Assembly: GCF_004116385.1 (NCBI RefSeq)
Contig: NZ_PEIB01000002.1
Location: 186,001 to 250,000, forward strand
Direction: 5' to 3'
Length of the DNA: 64,000 nucleotides
DNA from: Veronia nyctiphanis
GTDB lineage: Bacteria > Pseudomonadota > Gammaproteobacteria > Enterobacterales > Vibrionaceae
The notes beneath the pieces were generated by a model. That model searched no databases and had not been told where the DNA came from. It saw only the letters and a program-made list of their open reading frames with translations. Position 1 is the first letter of the stretch; the number at the start of each line of letters is the position of its first letter. This document shows, one piece after another, positions 34,269-44,962 of the stretch. The position numbers were made by a program, and so were the translations under genes.

Positions 34269-34405
34269 TCTCTTTCCCTCTGCTCTAATTCGATAAAACC
34301 GTGTAAATTCAATATATTTCAGGTAGCTAAATTTAAAACCATTTTTGTTAAAGTTTCTCTTTATGATATGTTTGGTATTAAAATATGATACCTTTGGTGT
34401 TTTTA

Positions 34406-35158
34406 ATGAGTCAGAGAAAACAATTAGTTCAAACACTTAAAGCGCTCCTGAGACAACACGGCGTCACTTATCGGATAGTTGCACAACACCTTCAAATTTC
34501 AGAAGCCAGCGTCAAACGTCTATTTTCAACCTGTGATTTCACAATTGAACGAATAGAAAAAGTCTGTGAGTTGGTGAGTATTGAGTTGAGTGATCTGGTG
34601 ATGGCGATGCAAGAAGGTTTACTGAGTACGTCGGAGCTAAGCGTTGAATCTGAAAAAGCGCTTGTTTCTGATATTCCTTTATTATTGACCGCACATTTGC
34701 TGATCAATAAATGGACAGTCAATCAGATATTGTCCAACTATGACATTGACCGACTGGATATGATCCAAAATCTGGTCGAGTTAGATAGGATGAGGATCAT
34801 TGATTATTTGCCCGGTGAAAAAGTAAGACTAAAACTGAGTCGCAACTTTCAATGGCAAGAGAACGGACCTATTCAGCAATTTTTTAATAAGCACATTAGC
34901 TCTGAATTTTTTAAATCTACCTTTGATCAGCCGGGAGAGTTGCGTTTATTTGCCTCAGGTATGCTCTCAAAGACCTCTAATCAGGCAATTCAGCATCGTT
35001 TAACCCGCTTACAGGCCTTCTTTGATGAATTACATCGAGGAGATGAAGTGCTTGAGATGGAACAGCGATATGGCACCAGTATTGTTCTGGCAGTCAGACC
35101 CTGGAGTTTACCGATGTTTGAAGCATTAAGGAAACCAGAACGCCAAAAGACGTTCTAG
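34406..35158 (+). CDS. XRE-type transcriptional regulator
   Basis: The ~250-residue protein opens with a Cro/C1-type helix-turn-helix (QLVQTLKALLRQHGVTYRIVAQHLQISEASVKRLFSTCDFTIERIEKVCELV). A C-terminal helical domain of unknown ligand follows. The start is ATG 34406 or an in-frame ATG at 34385; neither has a strong ribosome binding site. It is divergent from the diiron/DUF3419 operon across about 140 bases, so it is the likely local regulator. Confidence 0.8.
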   Translation: MSQRKQLVQTLKALLRQHGVTYRIVAQHLQISEASVKRLFSTCDFTIERIEKVCELVSIELSDLVMAMQEGLLSTSELSVESEKALVSDIPLLLTAHLLINKWTVNQILSNYDIDRLDMIQNLVELDRMRIIDYLPGEKVRLKLSRNFQWQENGPIQQFFNKHISSEFFKSTFDQPGELRLFASGMLSKTSNQAIQHRLTRLQAFFDELHRGDEVLEMEQRYGTSIVLAVRPWSLPMFEALRKPERQKTF

Positions 35159-35205
35159 AAAAAGTCAGTGAAAATCCCGTAACGTAAGTTATTGAAGTAG
35201 CCGAC

Positions 35206-35233
35206 CAACCTTAACTGTCAGGTTGTTGATTTT
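35206..35233 (+). terminator. weak terminator after the XRE gene
   Basis: CAACCT (35206-35211) pairs with AGGTTG (35220-35225), followed by TTGATTTT. It is also oriented to serve the convergent PLP-enzyme gene. Confidence 0.4.
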
Positions 35234-35297
35234 AATACATAATGTTTTCTCCTCGCTGTATTGCTCTCAAGTTTGTGACTGATTGTATGGGCTTGGC

Positions 35298-37108
35298 TTA
35301 CGCCATAAGTGCATTGAAGTTGGGCAAATCGCCAACAAACTTTTGATGAACATCGAGGTAGGTCGAGCGGTATATCTCGTCAATCACTTCAGCTTCAGGA
35401 AAACACTCGGAAAATCCGGGATGACCATCATCCAACGTCATTTCAGCCGCTTGTTTGATATGAGCAATAAATACGCGCGGATCTTCGAGACCAACGGCGA
35501 TGCGCATGGTTGTTGGTGCAATACCTGCGTCTCTTAAGCGTCGCCGGATAATTCAGAATGGGTAGTCATGGCAGGACACAAAGCAACAGTATTTGTCTGG
35601 CCGAGGCTGACTTGCATACCGATAGCAGGTTCGAGCATATCAAAAAACTGCTTATACAAAACTGGTGAGATGGCTTTGCGACTTTCCGTCCCTTCCATAT
35701 CGATAGTGAACAAAGGCGCAGGTAAGCCGAGATGTAGATTTTCCTTCATCACTTTATGGTTTGGGCTGGCGGGTAGAGCAGGGCATGACACGTTAATGTC
35801 AGGATGTTTATCGAAAACCTTTGCCAACGTCAGCGTATTAATGGTTTTTTGTAACACGCGCATTTCAAATGTTTTCATGCCATTAAGCACTTCAAAAGCT
35901 TTGTCGGCATCAAGGAACGCGCCTTTGATGTAATACACGTTCCAAAAGAGGGTCTCATTCCAGTTGACCTGTTTCTGCGTTCCGTTGGCTTGTTGGTATG
36001 TGACGCTATCGCCTTTTGGAATAAACATTTCCTCGTTTCGCCCAATCACCACGCCTGCCGTTGTGCTGCCCGTTCCTGCAAGGTCTTTGGTGTACGAGTG
36101 AATGACAAAGTCTGGACGCTCCATCGGGTCGTCTCGTTTGAGAACTGGAGACAAAAATGGCGTTCCCACCGTAGTGTCTGTAATCACCGTCCAGTTACGC
36201 TTGTGGGCTTCTTTCGAGATGCCAGCAACGTCCAATACGTATCCGTGGGGATTACACGGGCTCTCTAAATAGACATAAATTTTGCGGCCATCAGCAAGTC
36301 TTGTTTTGTATTTTTGCGCAACGTCATCCATCGCTGAAGCATAATCGTCAGTGCCATAGCCGTCGACCCACTCGACGGCCACATCGAGATTAGATGATTT
36401 ATGGTACCAGTCATTCAGCAACTGATAGCTGCCTCCGTAGATATTGCGGGAGGCAATCACAATATCTTCTCTGCCCAATAAGTGGCTCAATAATCCGTCG
36501 ATGGCAGCCATGCCTGAATTGAAGTTCCAGGCTAAATATTGATCAGCCATTTTCCCTGCTTCTACGTCGACAATATGGTTGGCGAGACTGATAGAGGTTG
36601 GATTCAGTAAGCGGGAATAAATTTCATGCAGTGGTTCTCGTCCGTTAAATGCATCTTCTACCCATTCAGTACAGGCAAATAGATAAGTCGCCGTTCTCGT
36701 TATCACTGGGCTTGATGAAAAGATGGCCGCCACATTATCAAAAATAGGGTAAGCACCCTTGGCAGCGAAGTTACCGTTGGACGTTGCGATGCTTTTATAG
36801 CTCGCCCGCATTGGGTTTTGCAGGTTATCTAAAATTTTGGCGAGTTGAAATGATAAAAAGCGTTTGGCATTAAACCATGCGATGCGATCACTGCGGTCAA
36901 GTGTTGATAGGTTATTCAACGTGAGTTGCCAAAGGTCGTGAGTATGTCCGTTAGCCTGATATAAATGGGTCGCTAAATGGATTAACGACTTTCCAAAATC
37001 ACTCTCTGTATCAATCCCAAAGTGCTCAGCCTGTTCAGTCGCAAGCTCTTCCGCGGTTTCTTTCGATGTGCTGTTACGCAATGGGCTCAATTGTCGCTGA
37101 GTATTCAT
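35298..37108 (-). pseudogene. Cys/Met-metabolism PLP-dependent enzyme, one frameshift
   Basis: This is a fold-type I PLP enzyme of the cystathionine-gamma-synthase/lyase family, about 603 residues with a ~120-residue N-terminal extension. Landmarks are NFNSGMAAIDGLLSHLL, YVYLESPCNPHGYVLDVAGISKEAHKRNWTVITDTTVGTPF and the PLP lysine in IHSYTKDLAGTGSTTAGVVIG. Near 35536 one base is missing: the given frame stops after ELSGDA, and the shifted frame continues LRDAGIAPTTMRIAVGLEDPRVFIAHIKQA, the family's substrate-binding C-terminus. It is divergent from an Lrp-type gene, its likely regulator. The exact substrate is unknown. Confidence 0.85.
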
Positions 37109-37287
37109 AACGCGTTCCCTTCTATAAAAACGTGTTCCTTTTTTAAACTTAGCAAAGTCATAGAGGTAAATGATTGCTATTCATGCTCACAGTAGCGTGT
37201 ATATTGGCAGATTATGCAATATAATTATCTGTTGAGATAGATCACAGTTCTATCCTTTAATTGTGATTGACGATACCGGGAGTGATT

Positions 37288-37743
37288 ATGGACGCCACAG
37301 ACAAACGAATTCTGCTTGAACTCCAAAAGAACGGGAGACTCACCAACCAAGAATTGTCAGATAAGATTTCGTTATCTCCATCGCCTTGTTTACGCAGGGT
37401 CAAAGCGCTAGAGAAAAAGGGGCTAATCACTGGCTATCATGCCCATGTTGATCAGGACAAATGTGGCTTGCCAATTAATGTCTTTGTGTTAGTTAAACTC
37501 GACAGACCAACTGAAGATAATATCGCTAATTTTGAACAACAGATTGCCGTGATGGATGAGGTGATGGAGTGTTTTCTGATGACAGGCACGCATGACTATC
37601 TGCTGCGTGTTGTCAGTGAATCTTTGCAGTCTTACGAGCACTTTATCCGTAAAGAACTGACCCAACTGCATAACCTAGCTGCAATAGAATCAAGCTTTGC
37701 GTTTGGTCAGGTAAAAAAACAGACCTCTTTACCAATAAAATAA
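37288..37743 (+). CDS. Lrp/AsnC-family regulator
   Basis: The 151-residue protein starts at ATG 37288, behind GGGAG, with the Lrp helix-turn-helix (DATDKRILLELQKNGRLTNQELSDKISLSPSPCLRRVKALEKKGLI). It ends with the RAM ligand-sensing domain (VMECFLMTGTHDYLLRVV). Lrp-family proteins sense amino acids. It faces away from the PLP enzyme across 180 bases and most likely controls it. Confidence 0.9.
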   Translation: MDATDKRILLELQKNGRLTNQELSDKISLSPSPCLRRVKALEKKGLITGYHAHVDQDKCGLPINVFVLVKLDRPTEDNIANFEQQIAVMDEVMECFLMTGTHDYLLRVVSESLQSYEHFIRKELTQLHNLAAIESSFAFGQVKKQTSLPIK

Positions 37744-37831
37744 AAAGACGAGTTATTGACGACATATGGCGCTTTACTAACAGACATGTGTCGCGCATAA
37801 TCTAACCATCACGTCACGGAGGTGATCCATT

Positions 37832-38254
37832 ATGTATTCAGCACAGCTGCAATCTCTCGGTATTATCAAAAAAGGTCAGGTCATCAATCAGGATGCGGAA
37901 TTGGATATCATCCGCCATGGTCTGACAGTCAAACATGCTCGGAAAGTTATGGTGGACATGGCGTTAACCAATACTGAGTGGGTCGCTCTTATTGGCCTGA
38001 GTGCGCGTAGCATGCAGCGCAAAAGTGATGTTGATGTGCTCACGCCATCTCAATCAGAAAAAACACTGGCGATTCGTCGGGTATTGGACTTGGCCACTGA
38101 GTATTTCGAAGACAGGAATATTGCTCTCGACTGGCTAAAAACGCCTCAGGCAATCTTCGGTGGTAAAGCAGCTTTGGACTACCTTGATACCAATACTGGC
38201 ATTCAATACGTAGAAACGGTGTTGTATCGATTGATGCACGGCATGACCGCCTGA
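37832..38254 (+). CDS. Xre/MbcA/ParS-type antitoxin
   Basis: The 140-residue protein has the Xre-like helical domain (LDIIRHGLTVKHARKVMVDMALTNTEWVALIGLSARSMQRK) and the C-terminal DUF2384-type toxin-binding domain (RRVLDLATEYFEDRNIALDWLKTPQAIFGGKAALDYLDTNTG). It precedes the RES toxin gene and overlaps it as TGATG. The ribosome binding site GGAGGTGATC is nearly perfect, which fits the need for excess antitoxin. Confidence 0.9.
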   Translation: MYSAQLQSLGIIKKGQVINQDAELDIIRHGLTVKHARKVMVDMALTNTEWVALIGLSARSMQRKSDVDVLTPSQSEKTLAIRRVLDLATEYFEDRNIALDWLKTPQAIFGGKAALDYLDTNTGIQYVETVLYRLMHGMTA

Positions 38255-38715
38255 TGGAAGTCTTTCGGCTCTCATTAGCAAGGTTTGCTGATCTCTCTGG
38301 GATGGGAGGAATGTTCGGTTCAGGCCGCTGGCATCAAAAGGGATACCCTGTTGTCTACACTGCTGGGTCGCGTTCATTGGCTGCACTGGAAAGGTTTGTT
38401 CATGAGAGTCCTGTTCACATGCCAAAACTTGTCATGCTGACCATCTTTATCCCCGATAGCCTTGCAATTCAGCGCCGCAGTGAATCTGAATTACCCAAAG
38501 GATGGGACGCAGTACCAGACGCGGATACTTCAAGAAACCTTGGTGTTCAATGGCTCAATGAACAGCAGTCGCCTGTTATGCAGCTCCCCTCGGCCATAGT
38601 TGCTAGTGAGTACAACTTTTTGATCAATCCTGCGCACCCTGACGCGACGCAAATCAAGATCATTGAACAAAGGGACTTTTACTACGACAGTAGGATGAAA
38701 CGGATGATCCGATGA
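38254..38715 (+). CDS. RES-domain toxin (NAD+ phosphorylase type)
   Basis: RES toxins deplete cellular NAD+. The 153-residue protein has the expected residues: R25 in FGSGRWH, Y35 in PVVYTAGS, E46 in ALERFVHE and S118 in AIVASEYNFLINPAHPD. Together with the upstream antitoxin it forms a complete type II toxin-antitoxin pair. A terminator follows 40 bases later. Confidence 0.9.
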   Translation: MEVFRLSLARFADLSGMGGMFGSGRWHQKGYPVVYTAGSRSLAALERFVHESPVHMPKLVMLTIFIPDSLAIQRRSESELPKGWDAVPDADTSRNLGVQWLNEQQSPVMQLPSAIVASEYNFLINPAHPDATQIKIIEQRDFYYDSRMKRMIR

Positions 38716-38754
38716 ACGCGTCGATGCGGTGAGTTAGATACTTTAAGTGAAAAA

Positions 38755-38785
38755 AAATCCCCGGTATTTTGCCGGGGATTTTGAT
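38755..38785. terminator. bidirectional terminator
   Basis: AAATCCCCGG (38755-38764), loop TATTTTG, CCGGGGATTT (38772-38781) is flanked by A-run and T-rich sequence. It serves the RES toxin gene and the convergent FG-GAP gene. Confidence 0.9.
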
Positions 38786-38808
38786 TTAAGCAATCAAGCA
38801 TGCCTGAT

Positions 38809-41800
38809 TTAAAGAAGGTTCATCGCATCTGCTGGTGCCATCATCTGTACCAAATGATCAAAGTTCAACAGGTCTGGGTACGCCTGCTGGAGCTTTTCAA
38901 TTCGATACAAATTTTCTCCGTTCGCACCATATTCCACCACCCATCGGTTGAGCATGATTTTGGCTAAAGGTGCAAGATAGTCCTTTGGCATATCACAAAG
39001 CAGCGAAAGGCTGTGGTCGCGGATTCTCTTGTCGCTGTGCGCTAAACCCAGTTGAACCATTGTGGATATACCGGGAAGCGGACCTGATGACATGACAACG
39101 GACATCAAATCAGGCAACAAAGGATCGAGCTCAAACGGCGATGCTGTTGCTGTTTTGGTCAGCTCCAGTAACGTTGTTTTGAGGAGCCAGCGTTTCACAC
39201 TCAGATTAGGGTTCGCGGCCAATGCATGGAAGAAGGTTCGGCGCTGGTCCTGTGTCGCGAGAAGCAACCATTTATTCCAATCTTTATGCGGCTCGGCATG
39301 CCTGAACAAACAAGCAATCTGTCGAGATGGAATCAACTCGCTGGCTTTGGTTTGTCGCATCAACTCTTTTTCCATACCCTCAGGAAAGTAAGGAAGTTGC
39401 TGACAAGCTTCGACAAGCCGAGACCAGAGAGAAGGTTGCATTGCCATCAATTCAACCAGACGTTCAGGCAATACTTTCCCTTTGAGGCGTGAAATTGCTC
39501 GATTAGCCTGCTCACCAGAGCCCGCAAGCCAACGAACTGCAATTTCATTAGACAAAGGTAAGTGGTGCTGTCTCAGGTAAAGCTCCTGCTGTTTGTCATC
39601 ATCAAGCAAATAGGCGAGTTTCCAGTAGAGATCGATATTCACCGGGTAGTGATCATCAAAACTCATTAAGGTGCTCAACAGTGCGTCTTGCCACCCGTTA
39701 GTATTTGCTTGTTGCCATTGATACAGCATTCTGTTGTCCACGCCCCTCACTGCGCTCAAAAGAACAAGGTGGGTGAGTGAACGTAACTGTTTACTGGTAA
39801 CAATACTGCCTGACGAAGGGGCTTGAGATGCTCCTTGACTGCCTCTTGTAAGGTTGCTAACCCAAGGCCCGGCGTGTTGTAGCGCTGGAAGGTGATTAAC
39901 AGCATTTCAACATGCTCAGTTGACAAGCTTGTCAACCACTCGCCCAGTTCACGCAATTGCTGATTGGACGCTAACTTGCGCAGACTGACAATACTGCTTA
40001 ACGACAGACGTGCACTGTTTTCATCTGGATCGGTTAACGCATACATCTTGAGGTCTTCTGCCATTGGCAAGAAACCACCGGGTTGTCTGAGTTGACCGAG
40101 GGCCAGACGTGCTGTCATTGCTGTGATCAAATCAGGATGGTTTAGGAATGAAAGCAATGGCCTCAGTGCTTTATGATGGCCTGACGCGCCCAACGCCTGT
40201 AATTGGCAGGGAGCGGGTGAACCACCAAGTGCATTGATCATATCCGGCAACGCCAGCCATTTATGATCTGATAAGGTCGTTGTCTGTTCAAACAAACCGA
40301 TCATCATTTGGTTAACTGCACATTTTACCGCGTCCGAGTCATCAGTGAGCAGTGGAATGACCATAGGTATTGTGGCATCAATTTGCCATTTACTGATGGC
40401 GTTGACTGCCTGCTCACGAACCTCAGGATCTGGGTTTTGGAACAGTGCAGGCAAGTAGGCCAACATGGTATTACCCGGTGGTCGATACTCGAGTTGACGG
40501 CTGAATGCTAACCCTGCATCAGGATCAGTCGCCAGCTTTTCGAACAGCGGCTCATTGAACAATGCACCAGAGTCCAGTTGGTATAACCATGCCGCCACAC
40601 TCCCGGGTTCATGAGCCAGTGTAAGTTCTTTGGTTAAGAACAAGGTACTGATGTCTTGCTCAGACGCGGGTAGGGCGGTAAATGCTGATGCCAACGAAAA
40701 CTCACTATCAGCAGGTGGAAGCGGGGCTTCAACCTCTTCTTCTTTAGTACCAATGGTTGTCTCGATTTTCTCAAGGCCAAGGTTCATCAAAGAAGCGATG
40801 GATAACTCTTCCGACTGCTCAATTTTAACGTACTCATTGAGTGGCAAGTTTTGATGCTGGGACGAGCTGCCATCGGGCCAATATATCGTGATTTCTCGGA
40901 CAGGCTTGGCTGCGGGAACCAGAAAACGTTTGTCACCATAGGAAAGGAAACTGAATCGACTGTTACTGTGTCTCCTAATCCTCGTGCCGTCCTGATACTC
41001 AATCGTGACGGCGGTATCTAAACCACTGGTATGAGTGTCGGCGATCAACTCTAGACCAAGCCAGTCAGATATTTTTGGTGTACGGTTTATCAACAACTGA
41101 CCTGCATCATTGTTGTTGCTTAGGAACAAATCCATATCCCCATCGTTGTCAAAATCTGCTGAGATACCTCCGCGACCTGAATAGTTGAGGCTCTTGACGA
41201 TACCCATTTCATCAAGTGTCACCTGCCTGAATTGCCCACCAGTATTCATAGCAACAACGTCTGGTTGGCGTCGCGCTAGGTAAGGTGTATCGGCTTCAGG
41301 CTTGAGCTCCCCCGTTCTCGAGACAACATCTAACCATCCATCATTATTCAAATCGGCGACGATATTACCCCAGACGCTGAGATAACGATCGTGCTCACCG
41401 GAAAACTTCGCTTTCTCGGTCACGTTCTGAAAATAGGGTGGTCTTTGCGATGGCGCAACAAGTGTTTGCAGGTGGCCTTGTCGATGTGAGACAAGCAAAT
41501 CAAAATGCCAGTTGTCGACCAGTGGTCCATATATTGCCGAATGCGAACCGGTAGCAGTCTGGAAGTCGAAAACGTTTGATTTGTCCCGCAGCGAGTTACT
41601 TTGATTGAATACCGAATTGTGGGTCACGTAAACCTTGTTTCCTGTGTTATTGGCATTCACAGTATAAAGATCACGTTTGCATCATGGTTGATATCCCAAC
41701 TAAGTGCACTAAGCCCTAATCCGGATGCATCTCTCAATGCATAATCTGCAGTCTGATCGGTGAAAATTAACCCACCGTGATTCACCAGCAAAAGATTAGG

Positions 41801-42538
41801 TGCTGGCTCAAACTGTTCCAGATCAAAACCCAGCGTTGTTGATGCAAGCAATTCGCTACTTGCGTCGTCGGGCCTCACAAAACCACTGGCATAAATATCA
41901 ACCAAACCATCATGGTTGATATCAGTCAGTAGCACATTGGTATACCAATTTTTTGTTGCTGTTCGGTAAGGAGCCGGGCTCAGACCCGACGGTTGGTTTT
42001 CATAAATTGACAAACCATCACGATGGGACACAATCAGGTCTTCACGCCCGTCCTGATTGAGATCGCCCACAGCACAACCCATGCTGTGTTGATGTTGGTA
42101 CGTAGTCAGTAATTCAAAGCGCTGACCATCAATATTACGAAACAGAGCATCGCCCTGCGTTTTTTGCCATATTCCATGGCTCTCAGCCAGTTCCCTGGCG
42201 CCACTTCCTCCTATGATAAATAAATCCTGCCATCCATCCTGGTCGACATCGAACACACATGCGCCGCCTGCCAGCGAATCGGCAATATCCTTAATGCCGG
42301 ATGCATTCTGCTGGTGACGGTGAAACAAGCCGTAAGCGAGAGTTCGGTCCACAAAAACCGGCAACACTGGCGACGCAGGTAGGCGAGTACCTGAAGGCGC
42401 CGGGTTGCTAACCGGAAAAGGAATAGATGCAGTCAGTTTGTTAAATGCTTCTGGCCAGTGTCTCTGAAGACCCAGGCCAAATACGAGTACACATACCAGT
42501 ACTAAAAGTACGCGCTGAACCGAAAAGTATTTAATCAC
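38809..42538 (-). pseudogene. large FG-GAP/ASPIC/HEAT-repeat protein, two frameshifts
   Basis: Read across two breaks, each one missing base (near 41680 and 39770), this is one protein of about 1,240 residues. An N-terminal signal anchor (VLLVLVCVLVFGLGL) precedes FG-GAP/VCBS calcium-loop repeats such as FDVDQDGWQDLFIIGG, GDLNQDGREDLIVSH, TDINHDGLVDIYAS, ADLNNDGWLDVVS and ADFDNDGDMDLFLSNN. An ASPIC/UnbV domain follows (LGLELIADTHTSGLDTAVTIEYQDG and REITIYWPDGSSSQHQNLP). The C-terminal half has HEAT-like helical repeats (NPDPEVREQAVNAISKWQ, ALGASGHHKALRPLLSFLNHPDLITAMTARLALGQL). It is probably an exported, membrane-anchored scaffold; its function is unknown. The last third could instead be a separate gene starting with TTG at 39759. 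Confidence 0.7.
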
Positions 42539-43304
42539 TGTCTGTTGCTCTATTTAGCTTTACCAAATTGTGAAATTACAGAATAGCCCACGAAAATAGA
42601 CAGTTTGGTCTCAGACCTAATAAAAGCAGAAAGTAGTAGACAGCGAATAAACTGAATTTTCTCAATCAATCATACAGATATTTGAGCCTCGTATCTTTGT
42701 GACTGTTTCATATGTATGATTACTTCAACAGTGAGATGGCTGTATTATTGTTTAGATACAGTATCTAACGCTTTGAAAACAATAAATAGATAAAATGAGT
42801 TATTCATAACCTATTTGTTCATAATAAATTTTACTTCTGCTAAATGTTAATAAATATATATAAACAAAAAAGTTCCAACATGAATTTTATTTAACCAGTT
42901 GAAACTTCGATGTTAACTTCTTAATTCCTCCTTTTAAAATTCAATCCAAACCTCAAATTTAACTTTTAAAACATTAATTTAAAACCCTTCATCCTGTAAC
43001 CGTGTAGGAGGTTTTATTTCAATCCCCAAAACTCTATTTATTACCTTTTATCAAAAACATAATTGTCATTAAGGATGACTTGTAAATATCTTTTAGGTTG
43101 AAATTTTATTTTTACTACTGGTTGTTTTTATTTGCTGATGAGTTGAGACAGTGTCTGAGATTACTACGAATTAATTAAGATAAATTTAAGAAGATTAACG
43201 ATTCCTAAATATCTATTCTCAAATTTAATCCGTGGTGTATGAATCAAGAAAATTAACAAACGAACATTCAATTGAAATTATTCATCATGAGCAATGGGGT
43301 AAAA
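42539..43304. other. long AT-rich intergenic region
   Basis: About 765 bases separate the divergent FG-GAP gene and the adenylating-enzyme operon. The stretch is markedly more AT-rich than its neighbours, with many A and T runs and stop codons in all frames. I see no gene, RNA or clear operator. It could hold two promoters bound by a nucleoid protein such as H-NS. Confidence 0.5.
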
Positions 43305-44962
43305 ATGAAACAGTTTATTTTTAAATCCAATATTGAGCTTAGAGAAACACAGACCGCAGCACTTAGTGACACGCACCGCCAAGCAAACTGGGAGGAAATG
43401 GCCTCACATCTTAGCCTTTGGGATCTAAAGCGAATCAAACAATTTGGCTTTGGAAGACGAATAAAGCCGGATAAGCAGTTTGTTCTTGACGCGTTTGAGC
43501 AACATGTTCAACAGACGCCTGAGTCAATCGCAATTATTGATGGTGAGAAACGACTAAGTTATCGAGAGCTCAATCTAAAAGCGACCCAGATTGCAGAAGA
43601 GTTGGTGCACGTTGGCGTTCGACAGGGTGACTACATTGGTCTGTTTGTCAGTCGCTCTGAATCTCTGATTGTCGCGATCATTGCATCACTAAAAATTGGA
43701 GCTATATATATACCGCAAGACGCCAAAAAAACGCCTGCTAACGCACTAAAAAGTATTGTTGAACTCGTGAAGCCTGCGGCGATTCTGACAACCGAGACCT
43801 GTTGTGGTCTTTTACCTGACTTTAACCAAACAAATACCTTTACCATCGAGAACCTGCTGCAAAGAAATACCGCTTTTAATCAGCAAGCTACCGTTTCTGT
43901 CTCTCCAACGAAATACAGCGATGACACTTGCTTTGTTCTTTTTACATCGGGCACAACGGGCACGCCGAATGGTGTCTGTGTCAGCCACAAAAACCTGAGC
44001 AATATCATCATGACCCAACCCGGAGATCTTGGAATTAAACCGGGTATGGTTGTATCACAACTGCTCAGTATTTCGTTTGACATGTCAGCATGGGAAATCT
44101 TTGGTGCGTTATGCCATGGGGCGACGCTCATTTTAAGAGGAAGCGATTTTCAGGCTACCGCGAGTCGGGCGAATGTCATCATTGCTACACCATCGATCCT
44201 TGCTCGTATTAACCCCTCTTTATGCCCCGAGTTGGAAACGGTCGCAGTGGCCGGAGAGCCATGCCCCATACCTCTGGCGGAGAAATGGTCAGGGTTTTGC
44301 CAGTTTTATAATTGTTGCGGCCCCACAGAAACAACCATCGTTAACACGATGCAAAAATACCACCGAGCAAGCCGCTAAGTATCGGAAAGCCAACACCCAA
44401 CAACATTGTTTATGTTCTCAATGACGACATGCAGCCTTGTGCAATCGGTGAAGTCGGTGAAATGTGGGCCGGTGGAGCATGTGTAACCAAAGGTTATTTG
44501 GGCAATGACGCACTCACTGCGGAACGATACGTACCCGATCCTTTTTTGGCGGACGGCAGCATGATGTTCAGGACCAGAGATTTAGGCCGTTGGACTTCCA
44601 ATGGCGAGTTAAAGCATATAGGTCGCACTGATGATCAGGTCAAAGTACGTGGTTTCAGAGTTGAGCTTGACGGTGTATCGCGTCAATTAGAAACCAAGGA
44701 TGACATTGAGTTGGCAGTGACATTGAAACTCGATGACCGAACCTTGATTTCATTTATTACTCCCGAAATCTGTACTGAACAAGAAGGCAAAGCCCACCTC
44801 AAGCACCGCCTTCCTTACTACTCCATCCCTGAACATATTGTGGCATTGGATAAGCTGCCGCTAACACCTCGCGGGAAAATTGATAAGAGAAAACTCATGG
44901 ACATGTTTTTGCGTGATCAACAAGCGTCTGTTTCAAATTCACAAAACGAAGGAGCGGCCTGA
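43305..44962 (+). pseudogene. NRPS-type adenylating enzyme, one frameshift
   Basis: This ~550-residue ANL-superfamily enzyme activates a carboxylic acid as an adenylate. The motifs in order are SYRELN, the P-loop LFTSGTTGTPNGVCVSH, ISFDMSAWEIFGAL (its aspartate is the amino-acid-binding residue of NRPS adenylation domains), FYNCCGPTETTIVNTM, FRTRDLGRW, HIGRTDDQVKVRGFRVEL and LPLTPRGKIDKRKL with the catalytic lysine. No carrier-protein domain follows. One A appears to be missing from the A5 run near 44357; the shifted frame reads IPPSKPLSIGKPTPNNIVYVLND. The start (ATG 43305, or 43287, or TTG 43272) is uncertain. Its stop overlaps the next start (TGATG). Confidence 0.8.

Noticed and set aside
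34269-34436. Upstream extension of the diiron/DUF3419 protein by 56 residues.
   Set aside because: The extension overlaps the start of the divergent XRE gene and has no family similarity, while ATG 34268 has a good ribosome binding site.
38809-39759. Separate 316-residue gene starting with TTG at 39759.
   Set aside because: The repeats continue across the junction and a one-base shift joins the frames, as in the other broken genes. A separate gene is not fully excluded.
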